Part shown: piece by piece, positions 8,627 to 16,338 of the stretch | How the letters are laid out: each line of letters starts with the position of its first letter | Position numbering within the stretch: the first letter of the stretch is position 1 | DNA from: RUG11237 sp050874665 | GTDB taxonomy: Bacteria > Bacillota > Clostridia > Lachnospirales > Lachnospiraceae | DNA length: 64,000 nt | Reading direction: 5' to 3' | Assembly: GCA_050874665.1 (NCBI GenBank) | Contig: JBNMLC010000008.1 | Span: forward strand, 1-64,000 | The notes under the pieces: generated by a model | Told to the model about the DNA's origin: nothing | Database searches by the model: none | The model's input: the letters and a program-made list of their open reading frames with translations, nothing else | Translations under genes and position numbers: made by a program

Positions 8627-8682
8627 TGTCATTTGAGATTGGAGTATTTTTCTTTGCATTAGTAAGTAAAGACAATGATTAA
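8620..8682 (+). CDS. Possible 20-residue hydrophobic peptide
   Basis: This ORF overlaps the end of the CD1375-like gene and encodes MLMSFEIGVFFFALVSKDND. GGAGGAAG at about 8611-8618 lies just upstream, which argues for translation, but the spacing is short. Short hydrophobic products of this kind occur near XkdX-like genes in phage tail modules. The call is weak because of its length. Confidence 0.3.
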   Translation: MLMSFEIGVFFFALVSKDND

Positions 8683-8690
8683 TTAAAAGA

Positions 8691-8711
8691 CCGCAAATAT
8701 GCGGTTATTTT
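8691..8711 (+). terminator. Hairpin, probable weak terminator between tail and lysis genes
   Basis: CCGCA (8691-8695) and TGCGG (8700-8704) form a 5-bp stem with a 4-base loop, followed by TTATTTTTAT. It separates the tail genes from the holin. Confidence 0.5.
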
Positions 8712-8735
8712 TATGAAGAGAAAGAGGTAGAGGGA

Positions 8736-9170
8736 ATGGAAAAAATAAACATGATTAAAGCAGTTATTTTAACAATTATTGGAACGATTGGTAGCATTGT
8801 AACTAAATTCTTCGGCGGGTGGACAGAGGATTTGACAACATTATTAATCTTTATGGGAGTGGATTATCTGATGGGACTTGCGATTGCTGCATTCTGGAAG
8901 AGAAGCGGAAAATCTAAATCCGGTGCACTTAATAGTATTTCTGCATGGCAGGGCCTTATTAGAAAAGGCTGCTCTCTGTTAGTTGTATTAGTAGGACATC
9001 GCTTGGACTTGGCTGTGGGCACAGATTACATAAAGACTGCTGTAGTGATTGCATTTATCGCAAATGAAGCAATTTCTATTGTGGAAAATCTTGGAGTTAT
9101 GGGGATTCCATTACCAGGAGTAATAACAAGAGCAATAGACGTGTTAAAGAATAAATCAGAGGGCGAGTAA
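8736..9170 (+). CDS. Phage holin (toxin secretion/phage lysis holin family)
   Basis: This 144-residue membrane protein has hydrophobic segments at about 8-25, 35-55, 80-95 and 100-120. The segment LIFMGVDYLMGLAIAAF and the following charged GKSKSG loop are typical of the phage_holin_4_1 family. It forms lesions in the host membrane to release the endolysin. It sits directly upstream of the lysozyme gene with its own ribosome site (AGAAAGAGGTAG). Confidence 0.92.
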   Translation: MEKINMIKAVILTIIGTIGSIVTKFFGGWTEDLTTLLIFMGVDYLMGLAIAAFWKRSGKSKSGALNSISAWQGLIRKGCSLLVVLVGHRLDLAVGTDYIKTAVVIAFIANEAISIVENLGVMGIPLPGVITRAIDVLKNKSEGE

Positions 9171-9204
9171 TCGTCCTCTTTCTATTAGAAAGGTTGTGGA
9201 AATT

Positions 9205-10101
9205 ATGAAAACAAGCCAGAATGGGATAAATCTTATTAAGAAATTTGAAGGTTGCCAATTGAAAGCCTACAAATGTGCTGCGGGAGTGTGGACAATTGGG
9301 TATGGCCATACTTATGGAGTAAAATCTACTAATATTATTACCCGAGAACAGGCAGAACAATATTTAAAAGAAGACTTAGAGAGGTTCGAAAAGAAAGTAG
9401 AAAAGTACAATTACAGGTATAATTGGAACCAGAACGAATTTGATGCACTTGTTTCTTTTGCATTTAATACTGGAAGTATAGATAAGCTTACCGCAGATGG
9501 AACACGAAACAGAGAAGATATTGCAAAAAAAATCTTACTCTATAATAAAGCTGAAGGAAAGGTTTTGGCGGGGCTAACAAAACGTAGACAAGCAGAAAGA
9601 GAACTATTCCTTAAAAAACCGGAAGTTGCACCGGTGCAACAGTACGTAGCGAAAAACAAAACTACAGACGGAACCAGCTTAATCTGGGTGGTACAGCAGT
9701 GGCTTAATAAAGAATATGCAAAGTACATTAAAATTTGCGATACCTGCGGAAAAGAACTTCTAAAGGAAGATGGAGCATTTGGCTCCAAGACGAAAGCAGC
9801 GTTAACAATCGCCCTACAGGTATGGCTAAATGGATTTGAATGTGTAAACTTAAAAGTGGATGGAGAATTCGGAGATAAGACAAAGGCTGCATGCAAAGTT
9901 GTTAGTACAACAGTTAATGCGTACACCAGAGGGGCACAGATTGTACAAGGGATTCTTTATTGTAACAAATACAATCCACAGATGTTTAATGAGGTATTTA
10001 ATAAAGACTGTGAAACGGCACTTAAGCGGTACCAGAAGGACCGTGGACTAGCTCCGGACGGTGCAGCCGGGAAGTTGTTTTTTGAAAATGCACTTAAATA
10101 A
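9205..10101 (+). CDS. Endolysin: GH24 (T4-type) lysozyme with C-terminal peptidoglycan-binding repeats
   Basis: This about 298-residue lysozyme cleaves glycan strands of host peptidoglycan. The N-terminal 140 residues hold the GH24 catalytic core: Glu15 in KKFEGC, Cys24 in AYKCAAG and Thr30 in GVWTIGYGHT. The T4 triad is Glu-Asp-Thr with the same spacing, so here the Asp position is Cys, a natural variant of this family. Two repeats ending DGAFGSKTKAAL and DGEFGDKTKAAC (about 190-230), plus a third region near the C-terminus, look like peptidoglycan-binding modules. The ATG at 9205 is chosen over GTG at 9196 because AAAGG (9189-9193) is too close to the latter. There is no signal peptide, which fits holin-dependent release. 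Confidence 0.92.
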   Translation: MKTSQNGINLIKKFEGCQLKAYKCAAGVWTIGYGHTYGVKSTNIITREQAEQYLKEDLERFEKKVEKYNYRYNWNQNEFDALVSFAFNTGSIDKLTADGTRNREDIAKKILLYNKAEGKVLAGLTKRRQAERELFLKKPEVAPVQQYVAKNKTTDGTSLIWVVQQWLNKEYAKYIKICDTCGKELLKEDGAFGSKTKAALTIALQVWLNGFECVNLKVDGEFGDKTKAACKVVSTTVNAYTRGAQIVQGILYCNKYNPQMFNEVFNKDCETALKRYQKDRGLAPDGAAGKLFFENALK

Positions 10102-10108
10102 AAAAGAG

Positions 10109-10140
10109 GGAAGCCGGCTTACATTTGGCTTCCTTTTTTG
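10109..10140 (+). terminator. Rho-independent terminator after the endolysin gene
   Basis: GGAAGCC (10109-10115) and GGCTTCC (10127-10133) form a 7-bp stem followed by six T. It closes the late prophage transcript and lies just before the truncated peptidase gene. Confidence 0.85.
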
Positions 10141-10171
10141 ATAAGATATGTTTTGATATACTTCTATGTGT

Positions 10172-10852
10172 CTAATTCCATATGCAAAAGAAAATAGGAG
10201 TTCCAATCTGCCCCATCATGTCATGCCCTAGATGAGGGCGCTTATAACCATAGGAGCGAGATGCCCCGAAATCATCATAGTCTGAGTAGGGAAAGTTTTT
10301 TGCAATAGGGAGAAAGGCTTTCAGACCATATCTTTTTTCAAAAACTGAGTTAGAAGGTTCAGCTTGTTTGGTTGTTTCTATCTCATATTCACCGACCATT
10401 CCACCTAACACAGCCGTATAGGCTTCCAGATAATAAGAATAATGCTCCATTTTTTCAGTTAGCTGTGTTAAAGTTTTTTCACCGGAAAGAAGAAGCTCAG
10501 CTAATTTTTTCATATCTGTCGATTGATATTTGCTGAAATTACCACCGTTTTTTGCTCCCAGGTAAGCTAATAATGAAATCCAGTCCAAGTGAATTTCCTG
10601 ACCATAGGTAGCAAGGTCATACTGGTAGGCATCTCGCATTGCTTCACAGGTTACATTAAATTCTACCCATTTGATATAATCCTGTTTCTTCTCAGGCACA
10701 GGAGTGGAAGAAGGAGCGTTTCCTTTTAGAGTGGCTACAGGGGTTGAGGTGGGAAGAAAAGGGTGAAGCACATTGATTGCGTTCAGGGTGATGAAAAGTG
10801 CAACAAGCAAAAGTTCTATAGGAATTAATTGTTTTATTTTGTGTAATCTCAT
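10172..10852 (-). pseudogene. M23 family metallopeptidase, 3' end removed at the prophage boundary
   Basis: This minus-strand gene encodes about 226 residues: an N-terminal membrane anchor (about 10-30), a Pro/Thr/Ser linker, a helical region, and then the start of an M23 zinc endopeptidase domain, SYGYKRPHLGHDMMGQIGTPI. The first zinc motif HxxxD (HLGHD) is present. The rest of the domain, including the distal HxH ligand, is missing, and the frame runs out through FFCIWN. M23 enzymes cut peptidoglycan cross-links, so this product should be inactive. The ATG at 10852 has TTGGAG upstream on the minus strand. The break lies at the end of the prophage lysis module, which indicates prophage integration inside the gene. 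Confidence 0.82.
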
Positions 10853-10999
10853 GAAAAACTCCAACGGTGAAATTACAATATTTTATGCCATGATAAAATC
10901 GGTCAGAACTATTTTTTATGGAAGTTTAAGGAATTGTACATAGAAAGAACACAAATATTTCATATGATGGAAAATGGGGAATGAAAAGGGAGGAAATTT

Positions 11000-11617
11000 A
11001 TGACAAATAAGAAATATTATGAGCTGATTACGCCGTATAAAGATGCCATGTCTATTTTAATAGAACGGATTAATTTGTTGGATCATTACTTATACGAAGA
11101 ATCTGATATAGAGCAGAAAGCAATCCATCATATTGAAAGCCGTATTAAATCGCAGGAAAGTATTGAAGCAAAGCTGAAAAAACTGAATCTTGCCGTAAAT
11201 AAAGAGAATGCTATGGAGAATTTAAAAGATATTGCAGGAATTCGCGTGGTATGTTTTTTTGAAGCAGACATTTATAAATTAATTGATGTGTTAAAACGAC
11301 AGAGTACGTTTATTTTGGTAAAAGAAAAAGATTACATAAAGAACCCCAAACCGAATGGTTATCGGAGTCTGCATATTATCCTGGCTGTACCGTTATATTA
11401 TATGGACGCATCAGAGTATTTTCCGGTAGAAATCCAATTCCGCAGTATGGCAATGGATTTGTGGGCAAGTATGGAACATCGGATTTGCTATAAAAAAGAC
11501 AAAGACGGAGTGCTCAAAGAAGAGTTTTTAAAATATGCAAAAGAACTAGAGCAGTTAGAAACAAATTTTCAGGAAAATATGAACAGAGTATGGGAAGCAA
11601 AGCAGGTGGCAACTTAA
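11000..11617 (+). CDS. Small alarmone synthetase, RelA/SpoT domain (YjbM/YwaC-like GTP pyrophosphokinase)
   Basis: This 205-residue protein transfers pyrophosphate from ATP to GDP or GTP to make (p)ppGpp. It is close to the usual length of single-domain small alarmone synthetases. The conserved motifs are present: LKDIAGIRVVCFFEADIYKL, then NPKPNGYRSLHIIL and VEIQFRSMAMDLWASMEHRI. There is no hydrolase, TGS or ACT domain. The ATG follows GGAGG. A terminator overlaps its stop codon, so it is a single-gene unit. Confidence 0.92.
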   Translation: MTNKKYYELITPYKDAMSILIERINLLDHYLYEESDIEQKAIHHIESRIKSQESIEAKLKKLNLAVNKENAMENLKDIAGIRVVCFFEADIYKLIDVLKRQSTFILVKEKDYIKNPKPNGYRSLHIILAVPLYYMDASEYFPVEIQFRSMAMDLWASMEHRICYKKDKDGVLKEEFLKYAKELEQLETNFQENMNRVWEAKQVAT

Positions 11618-11636
11618 AAGGTTGTCGCCTTTTTTG
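11604..11636 (+). terminator. Rho-independent terminator overlapping the end of the alarmone synthetase gene
   Basis: AGGTGGCAAC (11604-11613) pairs with GTTGTCGCCT (11621-11630) with two wobble pairs. A run of T follows. The stop codon lies in the loop. Confidence 0.8.
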
Positions 11637-11680
11637 TTTTGGAGTATACTAAATACATTATGATAGCATAAGGAGGAAGT

Positions 11681-12295
11681 ATGGCAGAAACAGAGGAAAA
11701 GATGTATTACATGTTTCATAAGCCTTCTGGGTGTATTACGGCAAAAAAGGATGTACAACATAAAACGGTTATGGATTATTTTGAGCCTCAATTAAAGGAA
11801 AAGCTGCATCCGGTAGGGCGGTTAGATAAGGATACCGAAGGTTTGCTGCTGCTTACGAACGATGGCAAATGGAATCAGAATCTGATGCATCCCAAAAACC
11901 ATGTGGAAAAAACATATTTTTTCTGGGCAGTAGGTGAATTAAATGCAGAAAAAAAGCAACAATTAGAACAGGGTGTATTTTTAAAAGGTGAAGTGGAAAA
12001 AACAAAGCCTGCAAAATTAGAAATACGAAATGCAGCGAAATTGCAGGATATCGAGCCATTGTTTTATGGAAAAAAATGTAGTAATATTGTAAAAAATCCC
12101 CGGAATCAAAATGTAATTTCGGGTTATTTGACCATAGAAGAGGGAAAAAAGCATCAGGTGAAGCGAATGCTGAAAGCCGTGGGGTGTTATGTGGTATACT
12201 TAAAACGTATACGTGTGGGAGCATTGTCGTTAGACGAAGGGCTGCAAAGGGGTAGCTATCGGAGGCTGACGGCGGAGGAATTGAAGCTCCTTTAA
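11681..12295 (+). CDS. RsuA/RluE-family rRNA pseudouridine synthase
   Basis: This 204-residue enzyme isomerises a specific uridine in ribosomal RNA to pseudouridine. The catalytic motif GRLDKDTEGLLLLTNDG (near residue 46) carries the Asp nucleophile. KTYFFWAVG and EGKKHQVKRMLKAVG are further family motifs. The N-terminal S4 RNA-binding domain of longer RsuA proteins is absent. The specific target position cannot be told from sequence alone. RBS AGGAGG precedes the ATG. Confidence 0.88.
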   Translation: MAETEEKMYYMFHKPSGCITAKKDVQHKTVMDYFEPQLKEKLHPVGRLDKDTEGLLLLTNDGKWNQNLMHPKNHVEKTYFFWAVGELNAEKKQQLEQGVFLKGEVEKTKPAKLEIRNAAKLQDIEPLFYGKKCSNIVKNPRNQNVISGYLTIEEGKKHQVKRMLKAVGCYVVYLKRIRVGALSLDEGLQRGSYRRLTAEELKLL

Positions 12296-12354
12296 GCGTA
12301 GTGTTTGAAATAATATGAGAGCATAAAAGTAAATGGAAGAAAGGGTACAATAGT

Positions 12355-13740
12355 ATGTTGAGCATTAGAGAATTATATAAAGAAAAGGAAGAATATATCA
12401 ATACTGCAATTGAGGTGTGTGGCTGGGTACGCAGTATACGTTCTTCTAAGAATTTTGGATTTATTATGATAAATGATGGAACTTTTTTTGAATCTCTGCA
12501 GATTGTATATGATGATAAGCTTGATAATTTTTCAAAAATCAGTAAATTAAATGTGGGAGCAGCTTTGATAATCAGGGGAAAGCTTGTGGCGACGCCAACC
12601 GCAAAGCAGCCTTTTGAAATTCAGGCAGAAGCGGTTGAAATAGAGGGAGAATCCACACCGGATTATCCATTACAAAAGAAGAAACATTCCTTTGAATATT
12701 TAAGAACTATTTCCCATTTAAGACCAAGAACTAATACATTTCAGGCAGTGTTTCGCGTCCGTTCTCTTTGTGCATATGCCATTCATAAGTTTTTTCAGGA
12801 AAGGGATTTTGTGTACGTGCATACTCCGATTATTACCGGAAGCGACTGTGAAGGTGCGGGGGAAATGTTTCGGATTACTACACTAGATCTGAAAAATATT
12901 CCGTATCGTGCAGATGGGACGGTAGACTATAGCAAGGATTTTTTCGGAAAGGAAACAAATTTAACGGTAAGTGGGCAGCTAAATGGGGAAACGTTTGCCT
13001 GTGCTTTTCGAAATATATATACGTTCGGACCGACCTTTCGTGCAGAAAATTCTAATACTACACGCCACGCAGCAGAATTTTGGATGATTGAACCGGAAAT
13101 CGCTTTTGCGGATTTAGAAGATGACATGGAATTGGCGGAATCTATGATAAAGTATGTTATCTCCTATGTACTAGAACATGCACCGGAAGAGATGGAATTT
13201 TTCAATCAATATGTGGATAAAAACCTCTTAGAACGTTTGGAATGTGTATTACATTCCGATTTTGCAAGAGTGACCTATACGCAGGCAGTGGAATTGTTAG
13301 AAAAGTATAATGACAAATTTGAATATAAGGTAAGTTGGGGCTGTGATTTGCAGACAGAGCATGAACGTTTTCTGACAGAAGAAATCTACAAATCGCCAGT
13401 GTTTGTCACAGATTATCCAAAGGAAATCAAAGCATTCTATATGAAATTAAATGAAGATGGCAAAACCGTAGCCGCGGTAGACTGTCTGGTACCGGGAATA
13501 GGAGAAATTATTGGGGGAAGCCAGAGAGAGGATGACTATGATAAACTTTTGGCTCGTATGCAAGAGTCCGGACTGAAAGAGGAAGATTATGAATTTTATC
13601 TGGATTTAAGAAAATATGGAAGCGTAAGGCATGCAGGATTTGGACTTGGATTTGAACGTATGGTAATGTATTTAACGGGAATGGGAAATATACGTGATGT
13701 AATACCGTTTCCTAGAACAGTGAATAATTGTGAGGTGTAG
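12355..13740 (+). CDS. asnS: Asparaginyl-tRNA synthetase
   Basis: This 461-residue class IIb synthetase charges tRNA-Asn with asparagine. It has an N-terminal OB-fold anticodon-binding domain (about 15-100, EVCGWVRSIRSSKNFGFIMI), then the class II core with FRAENSNTTRHAAEFWMIEPE (motif 2 region) and GFGLGFERMVMYLTG (motif 3). The length matches the family. No T-box leader is visible in the 60 bases upstream. Confidence 0.96.
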   Translation: MLSIRELYKEKEEYINTAIEVCGWVRSIRSSKNFGFIMINDGTFFESLQIVYDDKLDNFSKISKLNVGAALIIRGKLVATPTAKQPFEIQAEAVEIEGESTPDYPLQKKKHSFEYLRTISHLRPRTNTFQAVFRVRSLCAYAIHKFFQERDFVYVHTPIITGSDCEGAGEMFRITTLDLKNIPYRADGTVDYSKDFFGKETNLTVSGQLNGETFACAFRNIYTFGPTFRAENSNTTRHAAEFWMIEPEIAFADLEDDMELAESMIKYVISYVLEHAPEEMEFFNQYVDKNLLERLECVLHSDFARVTYTQAVELLEKYNDKFEYKVSWGCDLQTEHERFLTEEIYKSPVFVTDYPKEIKAFYMKLNEDGKTVAAVDCLVPGIGEIIGGSQREDDYDKLLARMQESGLKEEDYEFYLDLRKYGSVRHAGFGLGFERMVMYLTGMGNIRDVIPFPRTVNNCEV

Positions 13741-13979
13741 GGAGAGCAAACATTTTATAGTGTACGGAGCATTTTCCATTCTGGGTTCTTTGCATTTCCT
13801 ATACACAAAAACAATCATTGACTGCACAGAGAGCGACATTGGCACAATTAAATATTATGCAGGGATGGATGGTTATCGACACTTTGTTTTCTTAAAAATA
13901 TCTCGAATACTCTCCTTTATTCTATATCCTTGTGTTATAATGTGTGGGAGGAAGTAAACAGTCGAGGAGTGAACAAACT

Positions 13980-15349
13980 ATGGGTATTTATTTTAATCCA
14001 GGAAATGAAGGTTTTAGAAGAGTAATACGTTCCAAAATATATATAGATAAAACAGGATTGTTGGAATATACGAATTCTGTGTTAGAGACGGAGCAAAGCT
14101 ATATTTGTGTCAGCAGACCGAGGCGGTTTGGAAAATCCATTGCGGCAGAAATGCTGGTGGCTTATTATGATAAAAGCTGTGATTCAAAAGAATTATTTCA
14201 AGGCTGTAAGATTGCAGAGAGTGAGGAGTTTACTAAACATTTGAATCAATATGATGTATTGCATATTGATGTAAATTATTTTCGAGGACAATCTGCTAAC
14301 GGGCTGGAAACAGTAGAAAATATACAGCGTCTTGTGATTGAAGAGTTAAGAGAATACTATCCAAATGGAGTCAGCGATGGTGATTGTAGTTTGCCAGTTG
14401 TATTGACAAAAATTAACAATAAGTACGGTGCAAAATTTGTTATTATTATAGACGAATGGGATGCAATATTCCGAGAAAATAAAAATGACGAAGCAGCGCA
14501 GAGGAAGTATATTACTTTATTGCGCGGATTATTCAAAGATGCCCCTTCGAAAAAGTTTTTAAAGCTTGGATATCTGACCGGTATATTACCAATTAAAAAA
14601 TACGGGACAGAGTCTGCTCTTAACAATTTTGATGAATTTACTATGCTAGAATCGGATATGCTTGCAGAATATGTGGGATTTACAGAGACGGAAGTAAGTG
14701 CTCTGTATGAAGAATATGGCATGGATTTTGAAGAAGCAAAAAAGTGGTATGACGGATACCATTTGACAGAAGATTTGCACATTTATAATCCAAAATCAGT
14801 GGTGGATTCCGTACGAAGAAAAAAAATAGGAAATTACTGGACGAGTACAGAAACTTATGAATCTTTAAAATATTATATCAATATGAATTTTGATGGATTA
14901 AAGGATACCATTATACAAATGCTCGCAGGTGGACGATGCAAAGTGGATACTAATACTTTTGAAAATGATATGGTATCCTTTCAGAGTAAAGATGATGTCT
15001 TAACGGTGCTTGTGCATCTTGGCTATTTGGCTTATGACGGTAAAGCGGAGGAAGTAACGATTCCTAATGAGGAAGTTCGTGCTGCGTTTATTCGTGCCAT
15101 TAAAAAAAGTAATTGGAATTATGTAATCGAAGCAATTGCAGCCTCAGACCAGTTGTTACATGCAACCTGGCAGGGGGATGAGGAAGCCGTAGCTGAAGGA
15201 ATTGATAAGGTACATCAGGCGAACACATCAATTCTTAACTACAATGATGAAAATGCTTTAAGTTGTTACTAATGGTGGGAATTAATTATGATAAGGAAAA
15301 TAAGAAGCATGAATGTGTGATTGAAGAAGATGCTAAGAAAAGGGGATAA
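13980..15349 (+). pseudogene. AAA-ATPase-like/PD-(D/E)XK nuclease family gene with internal deletion
   Basis: The frame from ATG 13980 (GAGGAG upstream) gives about 430 residues of the AAA-ATPase_like family: YIDKTGLLEY, the P-loop-like SRPRRFGKS, FVIIIDEWDAIF (Walker B), and the winged-helix-like C-terminal part. It stops abruptly after NALSCY at 15272. In the +2 frame, 15266-15349 encodes LLMVGINYDKENKKHECVIE, the usual C-terminus of these proteins. The nuclease domain that normally lies between the two pieces is missing, so an internal deletion has fused them out of frame. These genes occur in many near-copies in gut bacteria and their role is unknown. Confidence 0.8.
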
Positions 15350-15365
15350 GAAACTTTAAAATTAA

Positions 15366-15394
15366 TTGCACTCAAACAGAAATATTGTTATAAT
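15366..15394 (+). promoter_or_regulatory. Sigma-A type promoter of the por operon
   Basis: TTGCAC (15366-15371) and TATAAT (15389-15394) are separated by 17 bases. The distance to porC is about 75 bases, leaving room for the leader hairpin that follows. Confidence 0.8.
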
Positions 15395-15400
15395 AAACAG

Positions 15401-15436
15401 GTTGCCAATGTGTGTCCACATTTGCAACTTGTTTTA
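15401..15436 (+). promoter_or_regulatory. Leader hairpin upstream of porC, possible attenuator
   Basis: GTTGCCAATGTG (15401-15412) pairs with CACATTTGCAAC (15417-15428) with one mismatch and a 4-base loop. TTGTTTT follows. It begins at the expected transcription start and looks like a terminator placed between promoter and gene. Confidence 0.6.
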
Positions 15437-15469
15437 ATATTCACACACACACATAGCGAGGTAGATGAA

Positions 15470-16033
15470 ATGATAGAAATCAGATGGCATGGCAGAGGAG
15501 GCCAGGGTGCCAAGACAGCAGCAATGCTTTTGGCAGACGTTGCCTTCTTTACCGGTAAGTATGTTCAGGCATTTCCGGAATATGGACCGGAACGAATGGG
15601 AGCACCAGTAACTGTTTATAATCGAATTGATGATAAGAATATCAGAGTCCACTCTAATATTTATCAGCCGGATTATTCCATTGTAGTGGATGAAAGTTTA
15701 CTAGAAGTGGTAAATGTAACTGCCGGATTAAAAAAAGAAGGTGCAGTTATAGTTAATACAAGTAAGCCAAAGGAAGAAATTATTCCTCATCTTCATGGAT
15801 ATGAAGGTGAATTGTATACGATAGATGCAAGAAAGGTGTCTATGGAAACTTTGGGAAAATATTTCCCAAATACACCAATGCTTGCGGCAGTAGTCAAAAT
15901 TACAAAAGCTGTAGACGAGGAAACATTTTTAAAAGAAATGGAAGTTTCATTCAAGAAAAAGTTTGCTACAAAACCGGAAGTTATTGAAGGAAATCTTGCA
16001 GCACTCCGTATGGCATTAAAGGAGGTACAATAA
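15470..16033 (+). CDS. porC: 2-oxoacid (pyruvate) ferredoxin oxidoreductase, gamma subunit
   Basis: This 187-residue subunit belongs to the four-subunit pyruvate:ferredoxin oxidoreductase that converts pyruvate and CoA to acetyl-CoA, CO2 and reduced ferredoxin. It begins IEIRWHGRGGQGAKTAAMLL, the standard gamma-subunit N-terminus. GPERMGAPVTVYNRI is also characteristic. The ATG at 15470 with GAGGT about 8 bases upstream is preferred over an upstream in-frame start at 15410, which lies inside the leader hairpin. It is followed by delta, alpha and beta genes with almost no gaps. Confidence 0.93.
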   Translation: MIEIRWHGRGGQGAKTAAMLLADVAFFTGKYVQAFPEYGPERMGAPVTVYNRIDDKNIRVHSNIYQPDYSIVVDESLLEVVNVTAGLKKEGAVIVNTSKPKEEIIPHLHGYEGELYTIDARKVSMETLGKYFPNTPMLAAVVKITKAVDEETFLKEMEVSFKKKFATKPEVIEGNLAALRMALKEVQ

Positions 16034-16034
16034 A

Positions 16035-16337
16035 ATGGCGTTACAGGCAAAGGATATTAGTGAAAAGAGCAAATGGCAGGAAATCACAGAAGGAAATCAG
16101 ATTTGGGAGCCGGCAACTTCAAAAAATTTTAATACAGGAGAATGGGCGAAAGACCAGCCTGTATTTCTTAAGGAAAAATGTACACAGTGTCTTTTATGTA
16201 CTCCGGTGTGCCCGGACAGTGCAATTCCTGTAAAGGATAAAAAGCGTCTTGATTTTGACTATGACCACTGCAAAGGATGTGGAATTTGTGTAAAAGCATG
16301 TCCATTTTCCGCAATTACTATGGAAGGAGTGAAGTAA
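16035..16337 (+). CDS. porD: Pyruvate ferredoxin oxidoreductase, delta subunit (2[4Fe-4S] ferredoxin)
   Basis: This 100-residue ferredoxin-like subunit has two 4Fe-4S binding motifs, CTQCLLCTPVCP (about 52-63) and CKGCGICVKACP (about 82-93). It carries electrons from the catalytic subunits to external ferredoxin. It starts one base after the porC stop and ends one base before porA. Confidence 0.94.
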   Translation: MALQAKDISEKSKWQEITEGNQIWEPATSKNFNTGEWAKDQPVFLKEKCTQCLLCTPVCPDSAIPVKDKKRLDFDYDHCKGCGICVKACPFSAITMEGVK

Positions 16338-16338
16338 T

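Larger units (their letters stand above)
1..10171 (+). mobile_element. Right-hand part of a contractile-tail prophage (PBSX/Xkd-like)
   Basis: A continuous plus-strand block carries tail chaperone, tape measure, LysM, hub, baseplate, tail fibre, holin and lysozyme genes in the usual order of PBSX-like myoviral tail modules. The left end lies outside the window. The right end is placed just after the lysozyme terminator because the next gene, on the minus strand, is a chromosomal M23 peptidase cut off within its catalytic domain. No integrase, terminase or capsid genes are in view, so whether the element is a full prophage or a tail-like particle cannot be decided here. Confidence 0.9.

Noticed and set aside
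13730..13957. 75-residue ORF between asnS and the AAA-ATPase remnant
   Set aside because: It starts inside asnS with a poor start, has no ribosome site, and resembles translated intergenic DNA. I see no gene in 13741-13979.
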